From positions 109,784,009-109,848,008 of the forward strand of contig CAMZMU010000041.1 of the NCBI GenBank assembly GCA_947311845.1: DNA of 64,000 nt, given 5' to 3'. Positions 1 to 10,603 of the stretch are shown here, piece after piece; positions within the stretch are counted from its first letter, which is position 1; each line of letters opens with the position of its first letter. The position numbers and the translations under genes are program-made. The DNA is from Poa pratensis. Taxonomy: Eukaryota; Streptophyta; Magnoliopsida; Poales; Poaceae. The notes under the pieces were generated by a model. That model saw nothing but the letters and a program-made list of their open reading frames with translations. It was not told the DNA's origin and made no database searches.

Positions 1-1095
1 ATATGGAAGTATTTGGTGTTCCTGTCCCCATTTGTCATCCAGTTTACATGAGCCCTCTGTTTCCAGTATGTATCCCGCTGCTCTTCTAATCTTGACAGTT
101 TAAAACGTAGCAACTCCTCTCTCCTTACTTGTTCATCACTAATGCCTTCCCTTCTGCATTTCTCCACCTCCTTCTTTGCTTTCTTTATTCTTTTTTCAAG
201 ATCTCCCAGAATATTTCGGTTCCAGTCCACCAGCTCGCCCAGCACTCCACGCAGTGCCCCCAGTTGCTTCTCCCTTAATTTGACTTCCCTCTCCCAAGCA
301 TTTTTAATAATGTCCTCGCAGCCCTCTTCCTGAATCCAGTTTGCTTCAAACCTCCTCACGCCTCCCTCGTCACGCCCCTGCCTCCTCCTACACACCCCAT
401 GAGTGTCAACGATAACCGGCCGGTGGTCTGAGTGCCTCGGGTCACCATTAATTACTTTAAACCCCGGGAAGCGGTCACACCACGCTTGTGTAGCAACAGC
501 TCTATCGAGCCTCTCTTTAATGTAATTGACAGCAGTGTGGCTGTGGTTGCGCCAAGTGAACGCGTCACCGCTGAAACCCAGATCACGCAGCTCACACGCC
601 TCCAGCACCTCCTTGAACTTGTCCATGTTTCTTTGCGACTTGGGGCTCCCCTTCTTTTTCCCAAGGATGCAGGATTTCATTGAAATCACCCACCAGCAGC
701 CACGGCTTGTTGCTGTGCTGCTTGAGGATACGATCAGTTGCCATGTTTTATCCCTTTCCTCAGATTTCGGTTCACCATAGATGCCAGTGAACCTCCAGAC
801 AAAACCATCACTTTCTTCCACTTCCATATCAATGTGGTACTTAGACATGAAGCAGTCAACAGTCACCTTCAATCCTTTTTCCAGAAAACTACCAGGCCCC
901 CACTTGAGCCCACACAGTCCTTCACCATCATCTGGGTCATACCCAGCTTCCACCTCAGCCATTCCAACCTCCTCCTGTCCATTTTGGTCTCAGACAGGAA
1001 AAGGATATCGGGGTCCTCCCTCTTCTGGAGATCCAGAAGTCCACGAATTGCGGGCCATTCCCCAAACCCCGGCAATTCCATCCCACTATCTTCAT
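1..1095 (-). pseudogene. LINE ORF2 N-terminal part: AP-type endonuclease and linker, frameshifted
   Basis: This is the endonuclease that nicks target DNA for target-primed reverse transcription. The start MKIVGWNCRGLGN is at 1095. Later blocks appear in changing frames: PDILFLSETK near 1000, the catalytic-loop motif VGDFNEI near 690, SGDAFTWRN and RLDRA near 500-570, and the terminal SDHRPV near 430. These are the ordered motifs of the exonuclease-endonuclease-phosphatase fold. Frame changes between them make the copy non-coding. The region from 400 down to 1 is the charged linker that precedes the reverse transcriptase in L1 ORF2, and it is cut by the window edge. Confidence 0.8.
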
Positions 1096-1657
1096 TGGGT
1101 CTCGCAGGGCTGAAACGACAGCCCCGCGTTCATGTTTGAGTCCTTTAACTTCTCCTCCGAGTTCATCTTTGGTTTCTTTAACCTCCCCCAACACTTGTGA
1201 GCTGCTGCGTTTTTCCCCCACTGCCACCTCCTCCGGAGAATGAAACCCAAAGAACTCCTCTCCCTACGCTTGTATTTGCCAGCACCCTTGAATTTTTGTA
1301 TTTCCTCCCCTCCCCGCTCGTTTCTCCCTTCACCTCTCTCTAGCATCGACTTGCATCTCACAAAATAAAAGGGCCTCATCTATCGAGTTCTTGTCAGAGT
1401 CAAGCCCATCCACAGGCTGTAGTGTCGCCTCTGGCTCCAGCACCTCCCCTCGCCAGCACCTATATGATTCTCCCTTGCCGCACCAGTTGACACCGGACTC
1501 TCTCTAGTGACCGCCACACTTCCTACATCTTCTTTGGAACCCCCACTTGCTTTTGTGCCCGGATCGTCGTCCTCCAAAACCAAACGTTTCTGGCTGCCTC
1601 CAAATTTGAAAGGAACAACAGCTTTTAAGGGGCTGGTCACCTCACGTTCTTCTGCAG

Positions 1658-2539
1658 CTATATGAGCATTGTCCCTCTCATCACCGACATTCTTCCTCCA
1701 AGACGCACCTCCACTCCCTGACCTGCTGCCACCACTACCCAGGCTCGGGTACCGTCGGCCAAAGCCCCCAAACCTTCTCCCCAGCTTCGTCTATCCTCCT
1801 CACCCGGATTCTTCCTCGACATGACCGCCTTCAGCCCCTTGCCAAATTGTTGCTTCTCCCCTGGTTTTAACTTGGTCGCACAAACTCTATCACAATGGCC
1901 AATCCTCCCACAAGTGAAGCATAAATCGGGAAGGAATTCATAGGAGAAAGGGCACCACCGCTCTGGTTCTCCTTCGATCACACTCACGAGAGTTCCTCTC
2001 ATCAGCACCTCATCCACCATTATTCTCACCTTGATACACAGAATTGAGCCCATTGCATACCCATCTTCATCCACATCAACTTCCTCAAAAACTCCAATTT
2101 GACGCCCAATCATCTCCCATGTACTCCAGTTCATTGCTCCCATCGGAATGTTCTCCACTCTGACCCAGATCGGGGCATGGGAGAAGGCATACTCCCGCAA
2201 AGTTTTACTAGGTACATAGTCCTCCATTACTAGGAGTTCCTTGTTAAACATCCATGGGCCATCATCCAGCGCCTTCTTCTTCCCTCGCGGCTGTAGGAAC
2301 GTGAACATGAAAATGGTGTCCCCCATCTCCTTGCACTGCACCCCCTTCATTGGGCACCACACTCTCCCCACCGACCTGGCCACCGCATCCACAATGGCAG
2401 GTTTCTCAGAGATCAGCGTCCCCAACGCCATCGCATCCTGCTTCTTCTCCTTCCCCTTGTCCACCCATCCTAGCTTGACTCCTCTTCTCTCCGCCTTCGA
2501 CAGCTTCAGTCCCTTCAACAGATCCTCCATCTGCTCCAT
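1658..2539 (-). pseudogene. LINE ORF1: DUF4283 and zinc-knuckle nucleic-acid-binding protein
   Basis: This is the LINE ORF1 protein, which in plant L1 elements binds element RNA. The frame is open from a methionine at 2539 (MEQMEDLLKG) to 1658. The DUF4283 core is seen around the segments GPWMFNKELLVMEDY and WVRVENIPMG. It is followed by a CCHC knuckle, CFTCGRIGHCDRVC, with the C-x2-C-x4-H-x4-C spacing. The expected basic, low-complexity C-terminal part continues in another frame at 1380-1640 (FKFGGSQKRLVLEDDD), so the ORF carries a frameshift near 1650. The frame is also open upstream of 2539, but that stretch lacks domain similarity and is treated as leader. Confidence 0.75.
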
Positions 2540-3019
2540 GGCGTGGCAGCAGCCAGGCTTTTGTGAATTACGATCGTGCGCCCAGCACACACGAAAGGTT
2601 AATTTGGTGGATGGAAATGGTTCTCTCCCGGGGGAGGGGAAAAGGGATCTACGAATCCCCAGCACCTCACTCAACAACCAGCCGAGCACCTAGGACGGGC
2701 AGGAGGCCCGAGCTTGGGGATCCCACGGCCGCACCACCGAGCAGGGACTCACCGGGGGTGACGGGACGGGTCTAGCGGCCAGCGGCGAGGATCTGGCAGG
2801 GCGCAGAAACAAATCGCCCACCACGCCACCACAGGGGACAAAACCGTCACACGAGACGGACTAACTCTATCTCATTTCGGTGGAAGTTGCGGCCGTAGCG
2901 TGGTGGGATTCCCCTTTATTTTCCCAACAGCGGCACATACTAGTTGCCGTGTACCGCAGAGCTAACACAGCTCCACGCACCCCACGTCGCACAATGGGCC
3001 GGCCCAATAAGGGCACGTC

Positions 3020-3440
3020 CAGCCAGATTTCGATCTATTATTTTTCGTATTCGTTTTTTTCTGTTTGCTTTTCTTTTCCTTTTAGGTTTCGTTTTCTTTT
3101 TTTGGCTGTTTTTTTTTCTTCTTAGTTTCTGTTTTATTTTTCGTTTTACTTCTATTTTCTTTTTTGGATTTTCTTTTTTCGTTCTTTCTTATTTTTAGAT
3201 ATTATTTTATATTTTTGTTTAAATTTCAGTTTTTTGAAAAATGTTCAAATTTAAAAAATGTTCATATTTGGAAATTGTTCATATTTCAAAAATCGTTCAA
3301 ATATATTTTTTGTTCATAGATTTTTTTCTGTTTTTAGTTTTAAAAATCGTTAAAAATATTTTTGTTCATAGACTTTTTTGTTTACTTTTCTAAAATCGGT
3401 TTCATTCATCGGTTTTTTCTGTTCAATTTTAAAATCGTTC
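3020..3440. repeat. T-rich low-complexity tract grading into GTTCA-rich sequence
   Basis: A run of T-rich sequence (long TTTTCTTTTT stretches at 3040-3200) passes into AT-rich sequence with scattered GTTCA words. This is the degenerate left shoulder of the tandem array that follows. No coding signal is seen. Confidence 0.6.
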
Positions 3441-4930
3441 AAAGATAGTTTTTGTTCACCGCCATTTTCTACGCATTTTTGAAATCGTTCAAGACCAAAT
3501 CACGTTCAACGGGTTTCTTAAAAATTGTTCCAGACCAAATTATGTGTAACGGGTTACCAAATCATGTTCAACATGTTTTAAAAAATCGTTCCAAAATCCG
3601 TTCAAACCAAATTTCTGTTCAATGGAGTTTTACAAAATCATTCAATACCAAATTTTGTTCAATGGGTCTTTCCAAAACCGTTCAAGACCAAATTACATTC
3701 AACATGTTTTTCAAAAATCATTCCAAAATCCGTTTAAACCTAATTTTCGTTCAACAGAGTTTATAGAAAATCGTTCAATATCAAATTCTGTTCAACGGGT
3801 CTTTCGAAAATTGTTCACCAAATTATGTTCAACGGGTTTTTTTAATTGTTTAAGACCAATTTACGTTCAATGGGTTACCAGATCATGTTCAACATGTTTT
3901 CAAAAACCGTTCCAAAATCCGTTTAAACCAAGTTTTTGTTCAACAGAGTTTTACAAAATCGCTCAATACCAAATTCTGTTCAATGGGTCTTTCAAAAATC
4001 GTTCAAGACCAAATTACGTTCAGCGGGTTACCAAATCCTGTTCAACATGTTTTCAAAAATCGTTCCAAGATCCGTTTAAACCAAATTTCTGTTCAACGGA
4101 GTTTTACAAAATCGTTGAACACCAAATTTTGTTCAACAGGTCTTTCAAAAATTGTTCAAGACCAAATTACGTTCAACATGTTTTTCAAAAATCGTTCCAA
4201 AATCCGTTTAAACCAAGTTTCTGTTCAACGGAGTTTTACAAAATCGTTCAATACCAAATTCTATTCAACGGGTCTTTCAAAAATCGAACAAAACCAAATT
4301 ACGTTCAACGGGATACCAAATCATGTTCAACATGTTTTCAAAAATCGTTCCAAGATCCGTTTAAACCAAATTTCTGTTCAAAGGAGATTTACAAAATCGT
4401 TAAACACCAAATTTTGTTCAACGGGTCTTTCAAAAATTGTTCAAGACCAAATTACGTTCAACATGTTTTAAAAAAATCGTTCAATATGTTTTTTCAAAAA
4501 TCGTTCCAAACTCCGTTTAAACCAATTTATGTTCAACGGAGTTTTACAAAATCGTTCAATATGAAATTTTGTTCAACGAGTCTTTCAAAAATCGTTCAAG
4601 ACCAAATTACGTTCAACGGGTTAAAAAATCCTATTCAACATGTTTTAAAAATCGTTCCAAGATCCGTTTAAACCAAGTTTCTGTTCAACGGAGTTTTAGA
4701 AAATCGTTCAACACCAAATTTTGTTCAACGGGTCTTTCAAAAATCGTTCAAGACCAAATTACGTTCAACATGTTTTTCAAAAATCGTTCCAAAATCGGTT
4801 TAAACCAAGTTTCTGTTCAACGGAGTTTTACAAAATTGTTAAATACAAATTCTGTTCAACGGGTCTTTCAAAAATCGTTCAAGACCAAATTACGTTCAAC
4901 GGGTTTTTTAAAAATATTTCAAGACCAAAT
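3428..4930. repeat. Tandem array of 132- and 153-bp units built from GTTCAA submotifs
   Basis: The phrase CTGTTCAACGGAGTTTTAC recurs, with variants, near 3611, 3744, 3934, 4087, 4219, 4372, 4527, 4677 and 4809. The spacing is mostly 132 or 150-155 bp. A 132-bp unit splits into six submotifs, each opening with GTTCAA or GTTCCA, of 23, 17, 23, 29, 23 and 17 bp. The longer unit has one extra 22-bp submotif (GTTCAACGGGTTACCAAATC). Both unit lengths divide by three, so long open frames cross the array on the plus strand, including one of 349 codons. The frames are by-products of the repeat and look non-coding. Confidence 0.85.
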
Positions 4931-5600
4931 TACAACACGAAAATTGTGCGAAACGTTGATATTAAATTCCTCGTCAAAGGATATTCCAAACGTTCAACCA
5001 AGTGCAACGTATTTGATAAAATTTGTCTACATAATTTCCAAACATCGATTCGAAATTGAGAAGTTATAATCGAGTAAACTCAAAACCGAGTACATGAATG
5101 GAACCACCCGTGGACTCGCATAGTTTTCGTGTACATTTTATTTCAAATTGAAATATATTTGTGTAAATATATATGCATTTTTAAAACTTCACTCACATCC
5201 TAGTTGTGAAAAAAAAACAAGCTACTAAATGCATGTTTGTAAAGTAATTAGAAAGTGCATGATTACATGAAACAGTAGTTCAAAACGAATGACGACGCAG
5301 CAGAACATGCATGACTTTAAACCTTTGTCCCAAACAGTCGCACCACCAAACATGTCTGGAAGCTTAAAAAAATACGAAATATCGGAAACATAATGTCTAA
5401 CTCGATTTCATATATGTATGTTTTCGAATTGACAAAAAAGCAAAATGCACATTTCGATTTCATATATGTGATTTTTGTCCTTCTAACATATCCCGGTTTT
5501 TCTCAAAATCCATAGTTCGTTAGTCCATGCATGTTTCAGTAATTCTGAACATATCCCGATTCGTGTCGATCACAAAAAATCATTCTCTGGGTTCTGTCAT
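4931..5600. other. AT-rich spacer without recognisable feature
   Basis: No coding frame with domain similarity, no terminal repeat and no second copia LTR is seen here. The stretch separates the tandem array from the truncated 3' end of the copia element. Confidence 0.5.
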
Positions 5601-5612
5601 ATCGGGATAGTT

Positions 5613-7659
5613 TCACGGTTCTAACCAGGAGTAAGGTGACAATGCAGGGGAGCTAGAACCGTGGGAGGAGGCAAGTGGTGACCCAGGAGGTGTAGCAACA
5701 TCGGGAGTGGTTGGGGTAGGAGATGCGGCAGGAGGAGCTGCCGTGGCAAAGTTTTGAAGGTTTTCGTTGCCGTGGCAGAGAGTTTGGTGTTTTTCTGCCG
5801 TGGCAGAAACAGGCTGTGGCGATGTGTGGGTTTGTTCGTCGCTGAGGATGGGAGGGTCAAATATATCGGTGGCAGGGGATGGTGTTGGGTTGGTATGTGG
5901 GGCATATGGGAAAGTGGATTCGTCGAACATGACGTGACGAGAGATGAGAATGCGTCGAGTGGTTAGGTCAAGGCAGCGGTATCCTTTCTGGCGAGTTGGG
6001 TAACCAAGAAACACACATTTGGTGGTGCGGGGTGCAAGCATGTGCGGAGAAGTAGATGTCGTGTTGGCATAACAGAGGCAGCCGAATACGCGGAGGTGAT
6101 CATAGGATGGATGTGTGCCAAATAATGAGTGGTGTGGGGTAGAATTCGGTATGGCGGTTGAGGGTCTTATGTTGAGGAGATAGGTGGCGGTGTGGAGAGC
6201 CTCAGCCCATAGGTTAGGTGGCATAGAAGCTTGAAAGAGGAGGGAGCGGATGACATCGTTAATGGTGTGGATTGCTCGTTCGGCCTTGCCATTTTGTTGA
6301 GATGTATAGGGACAGAAAAAATGAAAAAGGGTGGCATGTTGTGTGAAGAATGTGATAAGGTTTAGATTATCAAATTCTTTCCCGTTGTCGTATTGGATAT
6401 TAAGGATAGGAAGGTTAAAATGGGTTTGGACAAAAGCATGGTATGAACAAACGTGGGGAAAACATCAGATTTCTTTTTAAGGGGGAAAATCCAGAAATAA
6501 TGAGAGAAATCATCAACAATAACTAGATAATAAGCATAGCCAGTGGTACTAGGAATAGGTGATGTCCATAAATAACAATGTATAAGTTCAAACGGACGAG
6601 TAGTAAATGATTTCGATGAATAAAAGGGTAGTCTAACATGTTTCCCTAATTGACACGCATGACACAGAGAGGAGCTAGATCTACTGCCGGTGATGGTCTT
6701 TGATGGATGGAGTATCGAAGTGGTGTGGTGGCCTGGCTGTCCAAGACGACGATGCCAGAGGTCGAAGGTGTTGGTGGCGGTGTAGGCTTCAGCTGCAGGA
6801 GGGCTCTGGATGGTGTAGAGAGGGCCGGGGCTATTACATCTGAGAATCACGGTCCCGCTGGGAAGAGCCTTCACAGAAAAACCAGATGAATCAAATTCAA
6901 TGGAACAATTGTTATCAATAGTGAATTGACGAACAGAGATGAGATTTTTTATTATGTTAGGCACTAGAAGAATGTTGCGAAGATGAAAAGTTTTAGAGGG
7001 GGAGTAGAGTGCTGTGGAGCCAACGTGTGTAGCAGGTATGTTTGCCTCGTTGCCGACGGTGATGAATTGAGTTGGAGAGGGATGAAGAGAGGCAAGGTTA
7101 CCAGGGTCAGATGCCATGTGGGAGGATGCGCCTGTGTCCATGTGCAGTCGTTGCCAGGGATCTGCAGGTTGTTGAGAGCGGCGATCAGGGCGGGTCGATC
7201 TGCTGTTGCTGGTACGGGCCGACGTTGGGCTGACCAAACGCGGCGTAGGCATGTGGCGTCGCGACCGGGGGAGGTCCGAGGAGGCCTGGAGGGCCGAGAG
7301 CAGACGGACGCCACGGTGTTGGTGCTAGCTGGCATGGTTGATGCTGCTGAACATTGGCGCGAGTCGGGGCACCTGTCCACGGATTGAACTTCCAAGGACT
7401 GTCACGCCCGCGGCCGCGCCCGCGCCCGCCGCCGCGGAAGTTGTTGTAGAAGCCGTTGTTGCGGCCGCCAGAGCGGTCGCCCCCGTAGTTGTTGCCCCCG
7501 AAACGGGCACCGCCACAGTTGGGAGGAGGAGGGGCGCCCCGCCGTGGGGCAGGATGTTGTTGCCGCTCGCCCAGAGCGCCGTGGATGCGTCATTCTTGGC
7601 GTCAGTCTTCTTCTGGGTTTCCTCGAGGATGAGGGCCGACCTTGTTTGGAGGAAGGAGG
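5613..7659 (-). pseudogene. Copia gag C-terminus, protease and integrase part of pol, defective
   Basis: Downstream of the gypsy insertion the gag continues with a glycine-arginine-rich tail (about 7400-7650). Next come the protease motif DTGASSHM (about 7130), the GAG-pre-integrase block LWHRRLGQPGHH (about 6750), the HHCC zinc-finger end CHACQLGKHVRLPF, and integrase. The first integrase acidic residue is replaced: IHCYLWTSP is read where IHCDLWTSP is usual. A frameshift near 6420 separates this from the next block, YDNGKEFDN. The C-terminal integrase region (5613-6224; NLWAEALHTATYLLN, VFGCLCYAN, CVFLGYPTRQKGYRC) is open but ends at 5613 without reverse transcriptase. Confidence 0.85.
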
Positions 7660-7664
7660 GGAAG
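7660..7664. repeat. Target-site duplication GGAAG of the gypsy element
   Basis: GGAAG precedes the left LTR here and follows the right LTR at 16900-16904. The identity confirms both element limits and shows that the copia gag was the target. Confidence 0.95.
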
Positions 7665-8564
7665 TGATGTAGTGCAACCTAGGCACACCACACCAACAAC
7701 ACATATTGGTCCCATGACAAGATCAAGAGTCAAAGCACTTCATAAAAAGGTGACCTCGCTCCTCTCTATGTGTGATTTCGATACTCATTTGAATGGTTTG
7801 CTACTTCATGCCGGTACCATGTGCATACTCAGTAACCACTTTGATGACGACCTACAATGGAGTGGAGAAGATGAGCAAGAGAAGGTCCAAGATAATGGAG
7901 AAGATGACCAAGAGAAGACCCAAGAAGATGGCCAAGGGATGCGTCAAGAGGAAGAAGAAGAAGAAGGCGGCGAAAACTGCCAGGCCGGCCTACAGCCCGG
8001 CCTGGCCGGCTCCTAGGCCGGCCTGCCAGCTGAGCCGGGCCCCAGCCCGGCCTGGCCGGCTCCTAGGCCGGCCACTCATGTCCTGCTCTCCCATTTGTAC
8101 TACGGCTATAAATAGGACTTCCCCTCTTCCATTCTAGGGTTAGACTGAGATTAGAATTGAGTTGAGCTTTGCTCATTTCCATCCCTTGTTGGTGTTGCCC
8201 CCTATGGAGATGAATCAAGGCCTCCCCTTGTGGAGATGAATCTAGGCCTCCCCTTGTGGAGAAGATCCCTCTAGTGGATACCAAGGCTTCTTCTTGTAGT
8301 TGCGATTACTTGTCAATATTTCCTCCTTGAGTGACTAGATTGAACCGGTGGGATTGACCGGTGAGAGAAACAATTCTAAGAGTAAGGTTGCTTGGAGATT
8401 GAGAATCGGGGGCTGCCCTTGGGGACTTGTTACCGGTTGATTTCGTCTGTGTTGCTTTGCTATTTACCTTGTGTTTGCCTTTTCCCCTTTCGTGTTCTTC
8501 GTGTTCATCGCGTTCATCGTTCATCTGCCCTCAGTCCATGAATATCGGGACCCTACCCGCATCA
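7665..8564 (+). repeat. Gypsy left LTR (900 bp)
   Basis: It opens TGATGTAGTGCAACC and closes CCCGCATCA. A GGCCGG-rich segment (7980-8075) lies just upstream of a TATA box at 8106-8113, as expected for the LTR U3 promoter. A short direct repeat around GGAGATGAATC (8206-8245) lies downstream. Confidence 0.95.
8106..8113 (+). promoter_or_regulatory. TATA box of the gypsy left LTR
   Basis: TATAAATA in the context TACGGCTATAAATAGG. The same word occurs in both LTRs. Confidence 0.65.
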
Positions 8565-9759
8565 TAGGGTATCAGAGCTTGGGTTGACACGGATTGATTT
8601 GTGTTTCCTCCCCCAAATCCACCAAATTTTTCTTTGATTTTGAGAAATTCGAAAATTTCCACCAAAAATAGCCTTTTATGGATTCGAGCCGATCTGTCGA
8701 TTTGTTGTGTTTTTGGTAGTTTTTGTCCATGGATCTGTTGCTTTAGTACCACCTCCAGCTTTGTTTGCGTTCCCTAGCCTTAATTTTGCCAAATTTCCAT
8801 GAATTTGAGGATTTTTCGAGCTCAATTCCCGCCCAAATCGCGAGCAAGAACAGGAGATTTCTGGCCGTCGGTACTACCGGCCAGAACGTCGGTACTACCG
8901 GAGCTCCGCGAACGTCCGGTACTACCGGGACAGAACGAGCGATACTACCGCCGGGCAGGATTTACAGAGCAATTTTTCCTTTTCCTCGGTTCGTTTTGGC
9001 ATTTCCTCTTTGTGGTTTGAGTCCTTTTCCGGTGTGATCAACGTCTACAACATCGACAAGCTTCCGCAGCAACGTCATCAACGCCAAGCGACGACGCCAC
9101 CATGGACTCGACATTTCCCCGACATCGTAATCCGTTGTAAGCCCTTCTTCCTTTCGCGTAACTTGACCTATCGGATTAGCTCTTTGATATTGCGAGGCAT
9201 TGCACTTGTCGAGTGATTGTCTTCAAGTATTGGCGAGTGTGTATCGTTAAAGATCTTGGCACTAGCAAAAGAAGAAGAAATCGTCGTAAAAAAAAGAGTA
9301 GTGCCAAGTATCATCTCTTGTAGGTTGCGACAAAGTTTAAACCGCCAAAGTGAGTGTGAGTGTTTAACACTTGTGCAAATCCGTTTCCCACCAAAAAGCA
9401 ATTGAGCTAGCGTCATTCTTGTGTTGTGGTGACACTTGAGCACATAGTCTTCATTAGGTTGCATATTTTCAAGTGCTCTCCCTTTGGTCGCCCAACCCCA
9501 TCATTCGCTTTTGTGTGCGTTTCTTCATCATTTGTGGTTGGTGTTTCTCTGGTAATTTGATCATTGTGGATTTTCTCTACCTTGAACAACATACTTTTCG
9601 TCGGTTTGCTTGTTTCGTTTACCACTTCATACCTTCCTATCCTCATAAGCGTGTGTGTTGGGTGTTAGAACCGGATTTTCTTTCGTCAAGCAACTCTATT
9701 CTTACGATATAGTTTCTCTTGGTTCTCTATTTCTACACATTTCACTTGTTCTTGAGATC
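8565..9759 (+). other. Gypsy untranslated leader
   Basis: This is non-coding sequence between the primer site and the gag start. It contains a cluster of GGTACTACCGG-like words at 8870-8960. No domain-bearing frame is seen. Confidence 0.6.
8568..8578 (+). promoter_or_regulatory. Gypsy primer-binding site, initiator tRNA-Met type
   Basis: GGTATCAGAGC begins three bases after the left LTR and matches the usual TGGTATCAGAGC site except for the first base. Confidence 0.8.
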
Positions 9760-9873
9760 ATGTTTAGGGGAAGTACAAACGGAAGCTCCAACTCAGATGA
9801 TGATGATGCCAATGGAGCAATTCAAGGTGACAATGGTTATGTCACTCACAATGAGTTCGTGGGCCTTCGACAT

Positions 9874-10156
9874 TGTGAGATCCTGGCCTAGGGCTCAATA
9901 GGATTGATAGGATACTCATATCAACAAGTTGCAACTTATTTTCCGGAAGCTCATCTGGAAGGAACTCCGAGGTTAAGCGTGCTTGGCCCAGAGCACTCCA
10001 AGGATGGGTGACCGACCGGGAACTCGTTCCCGGGTGCGCACGAGTGAGGACAAAGTGCGCAGAAAAGACCAGTGTTGATCTGTGGGGCCAGTCTAGAGAT
10101 TCTAGAGAGCTGCCAGGGGTGACAAGCCCGGCCTGGGGGTGGGCAGGGGTGTTACA
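9874..10156 (+). repeat. Cassandra left LTR
   Basis: It opens TGTGAGATCCTGG and closes GGGTGTTACA, and is nearly identical to the right LTR at 10322-10603. Confidence 0.93.
9961..10040 (+). promoter_or_regulatory. 5S rRNA-derived internal promoter region in the Cassandra left LTR
   Basis: The words GGTTAAGCGTGCTTGG and AGGATGGGTGACC match the A-box and C-box regions of plant 5S rRNA genes. The left LTR keeps the C-box intact. The right LTR copy (about 10409-10490) has GATGAGTGACC with one change. In known Cassandra elements this block can support RNA polymerase III transcription; here that is inferred from the sequence alone. Confidence 0.85.
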
Positions 10157-10158
10157 TT

Positions 10159-10170
10159 TGGTATCAGAGC
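10159..10170 (+). promoter_or_regulatory. Cassandra primer-binding site
   Basis: TGGTATCAGAGC, complementary to initiator methionine tRNA, lies two bases after the left LTR. Confidence 0.9.
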
Positions 10171-10310
10171 CGACCCTCGCGGCAACACGAGCGTGTGCGG
10201 GTCAGGGGCGCGGACATGGGGAGCATGTGCCGGCACTGGGCGCACAGACGTGTACCAAGAGGGGAAGTTCCTGGACTGGGGGCTGACCGACGAGGGCGTC
10301 GGTATTCTAT

Positions 10311-10321
10311 GGGGGAAAGGA
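10311..10321 (+). promoter_or_regulatory. Cassandra polypurine tract
   Basis: GGGGGAAAGGA abuts the right LTR. Confidence 0.8.
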
Positions 10322-10603
10322 TGTGAGATCCTGGCCTAGGGCTCAATAGGATTGATAGGATACTCATATCAACAAGTTGCAACTTCTTTTCCGGAATCTC
10401 ATCTGGAAGGAACTCTGAGGTTAAGCGTGCTTGGCCCGGAGCACTCCAAGGATGAGTGACCGACTGGGAACTCGTTCCCGGGTGCGCACGAGTGAGGACA
10501 AAGTGCGCAGAAAAGACCAGTGTTGATCTGTGGGGCTAGTCTAGAGATTCTAGAGAGCTGCCAGGGGTGACAGGCCCGGCCTGGGGTGGGCAGGAGTGTT
10601 ACA
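10322..10603 (+). repeat. Cassandra right LTR
   Basis: It is the second copy, with a handful of substitutions and one missing G relative to the left LTR. GACAT follows at once. Confidence 0.93.

Larger units (their letters stand above)
1..2880 (-). mobile_element. L1-type LINE retrotransposon, 5' portion, truncated by the window edge
   Basis: Read on the minus strand, this block has the order of a plant L1-type non-LTR retrotransposon. A GC-rich leader (about 2540-2880) is followed by ORF1 with a DUF4283 domain and a CCHC knuckle, then by an ORF2 that opens with an apurinic-type endonuclease. The left edge of the window falls in the linker just before the reverse transcriptase, where the typical segment W-K-Q-R-A-H-V-N-W followed by G-D-R-N-T can be read at 1-60. 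The reverse transcriptase and the 3' tail would lie outside. Several frame changes show a decayed copy. The 5' limit near 2880 is an estimate, because no target-site duplication can be checked with the 3' end missing. Confidence 0.8.
9874..10603 (+). mobile_element. Cassandra TRIM element (730 bp) inside the gypsy gag
   Basis: Two direct repeats of 283 and 282 bp, each opening TGTGAGATCC and closing GTTACA, flank a 165-bp core. The core starts with a methionine-tRNA primer site and ends with a purine tract. A perfect 5-bp duplication, GACAT, lies at 9869-9873 and 10604-10608. The LTRs contain a 5S-rRNA-like block. Short size, no coding capacity and 5S sequence in the LTR together define Cassandra, a family of terminal-repeat retrotransposons in miniature known across vascular plants. 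Confidence 0.95.

Noticed and set aside
3622..4671. 349-codon open frame across the tandem array
   Set aside because: Its sequence is a direct translation of the GTTCAA repeat, similar frames exist in the overlapping phases, and no domain is seen. Repeat lengths divisible by three explain it.
8568..8578. tRNA gene signals at the four primer-binding sites
   Set aside because: These are 11-12-base complements of a tRNA 3' end adjacent to LTRs, without cloverleaf sequence around them.
9961..10040. A genuine 5S rRNA gene
   Set aside because: Only part of the 5S sequence is present, with changes, and it lies inside the repeated LTR of a Cassandra element.
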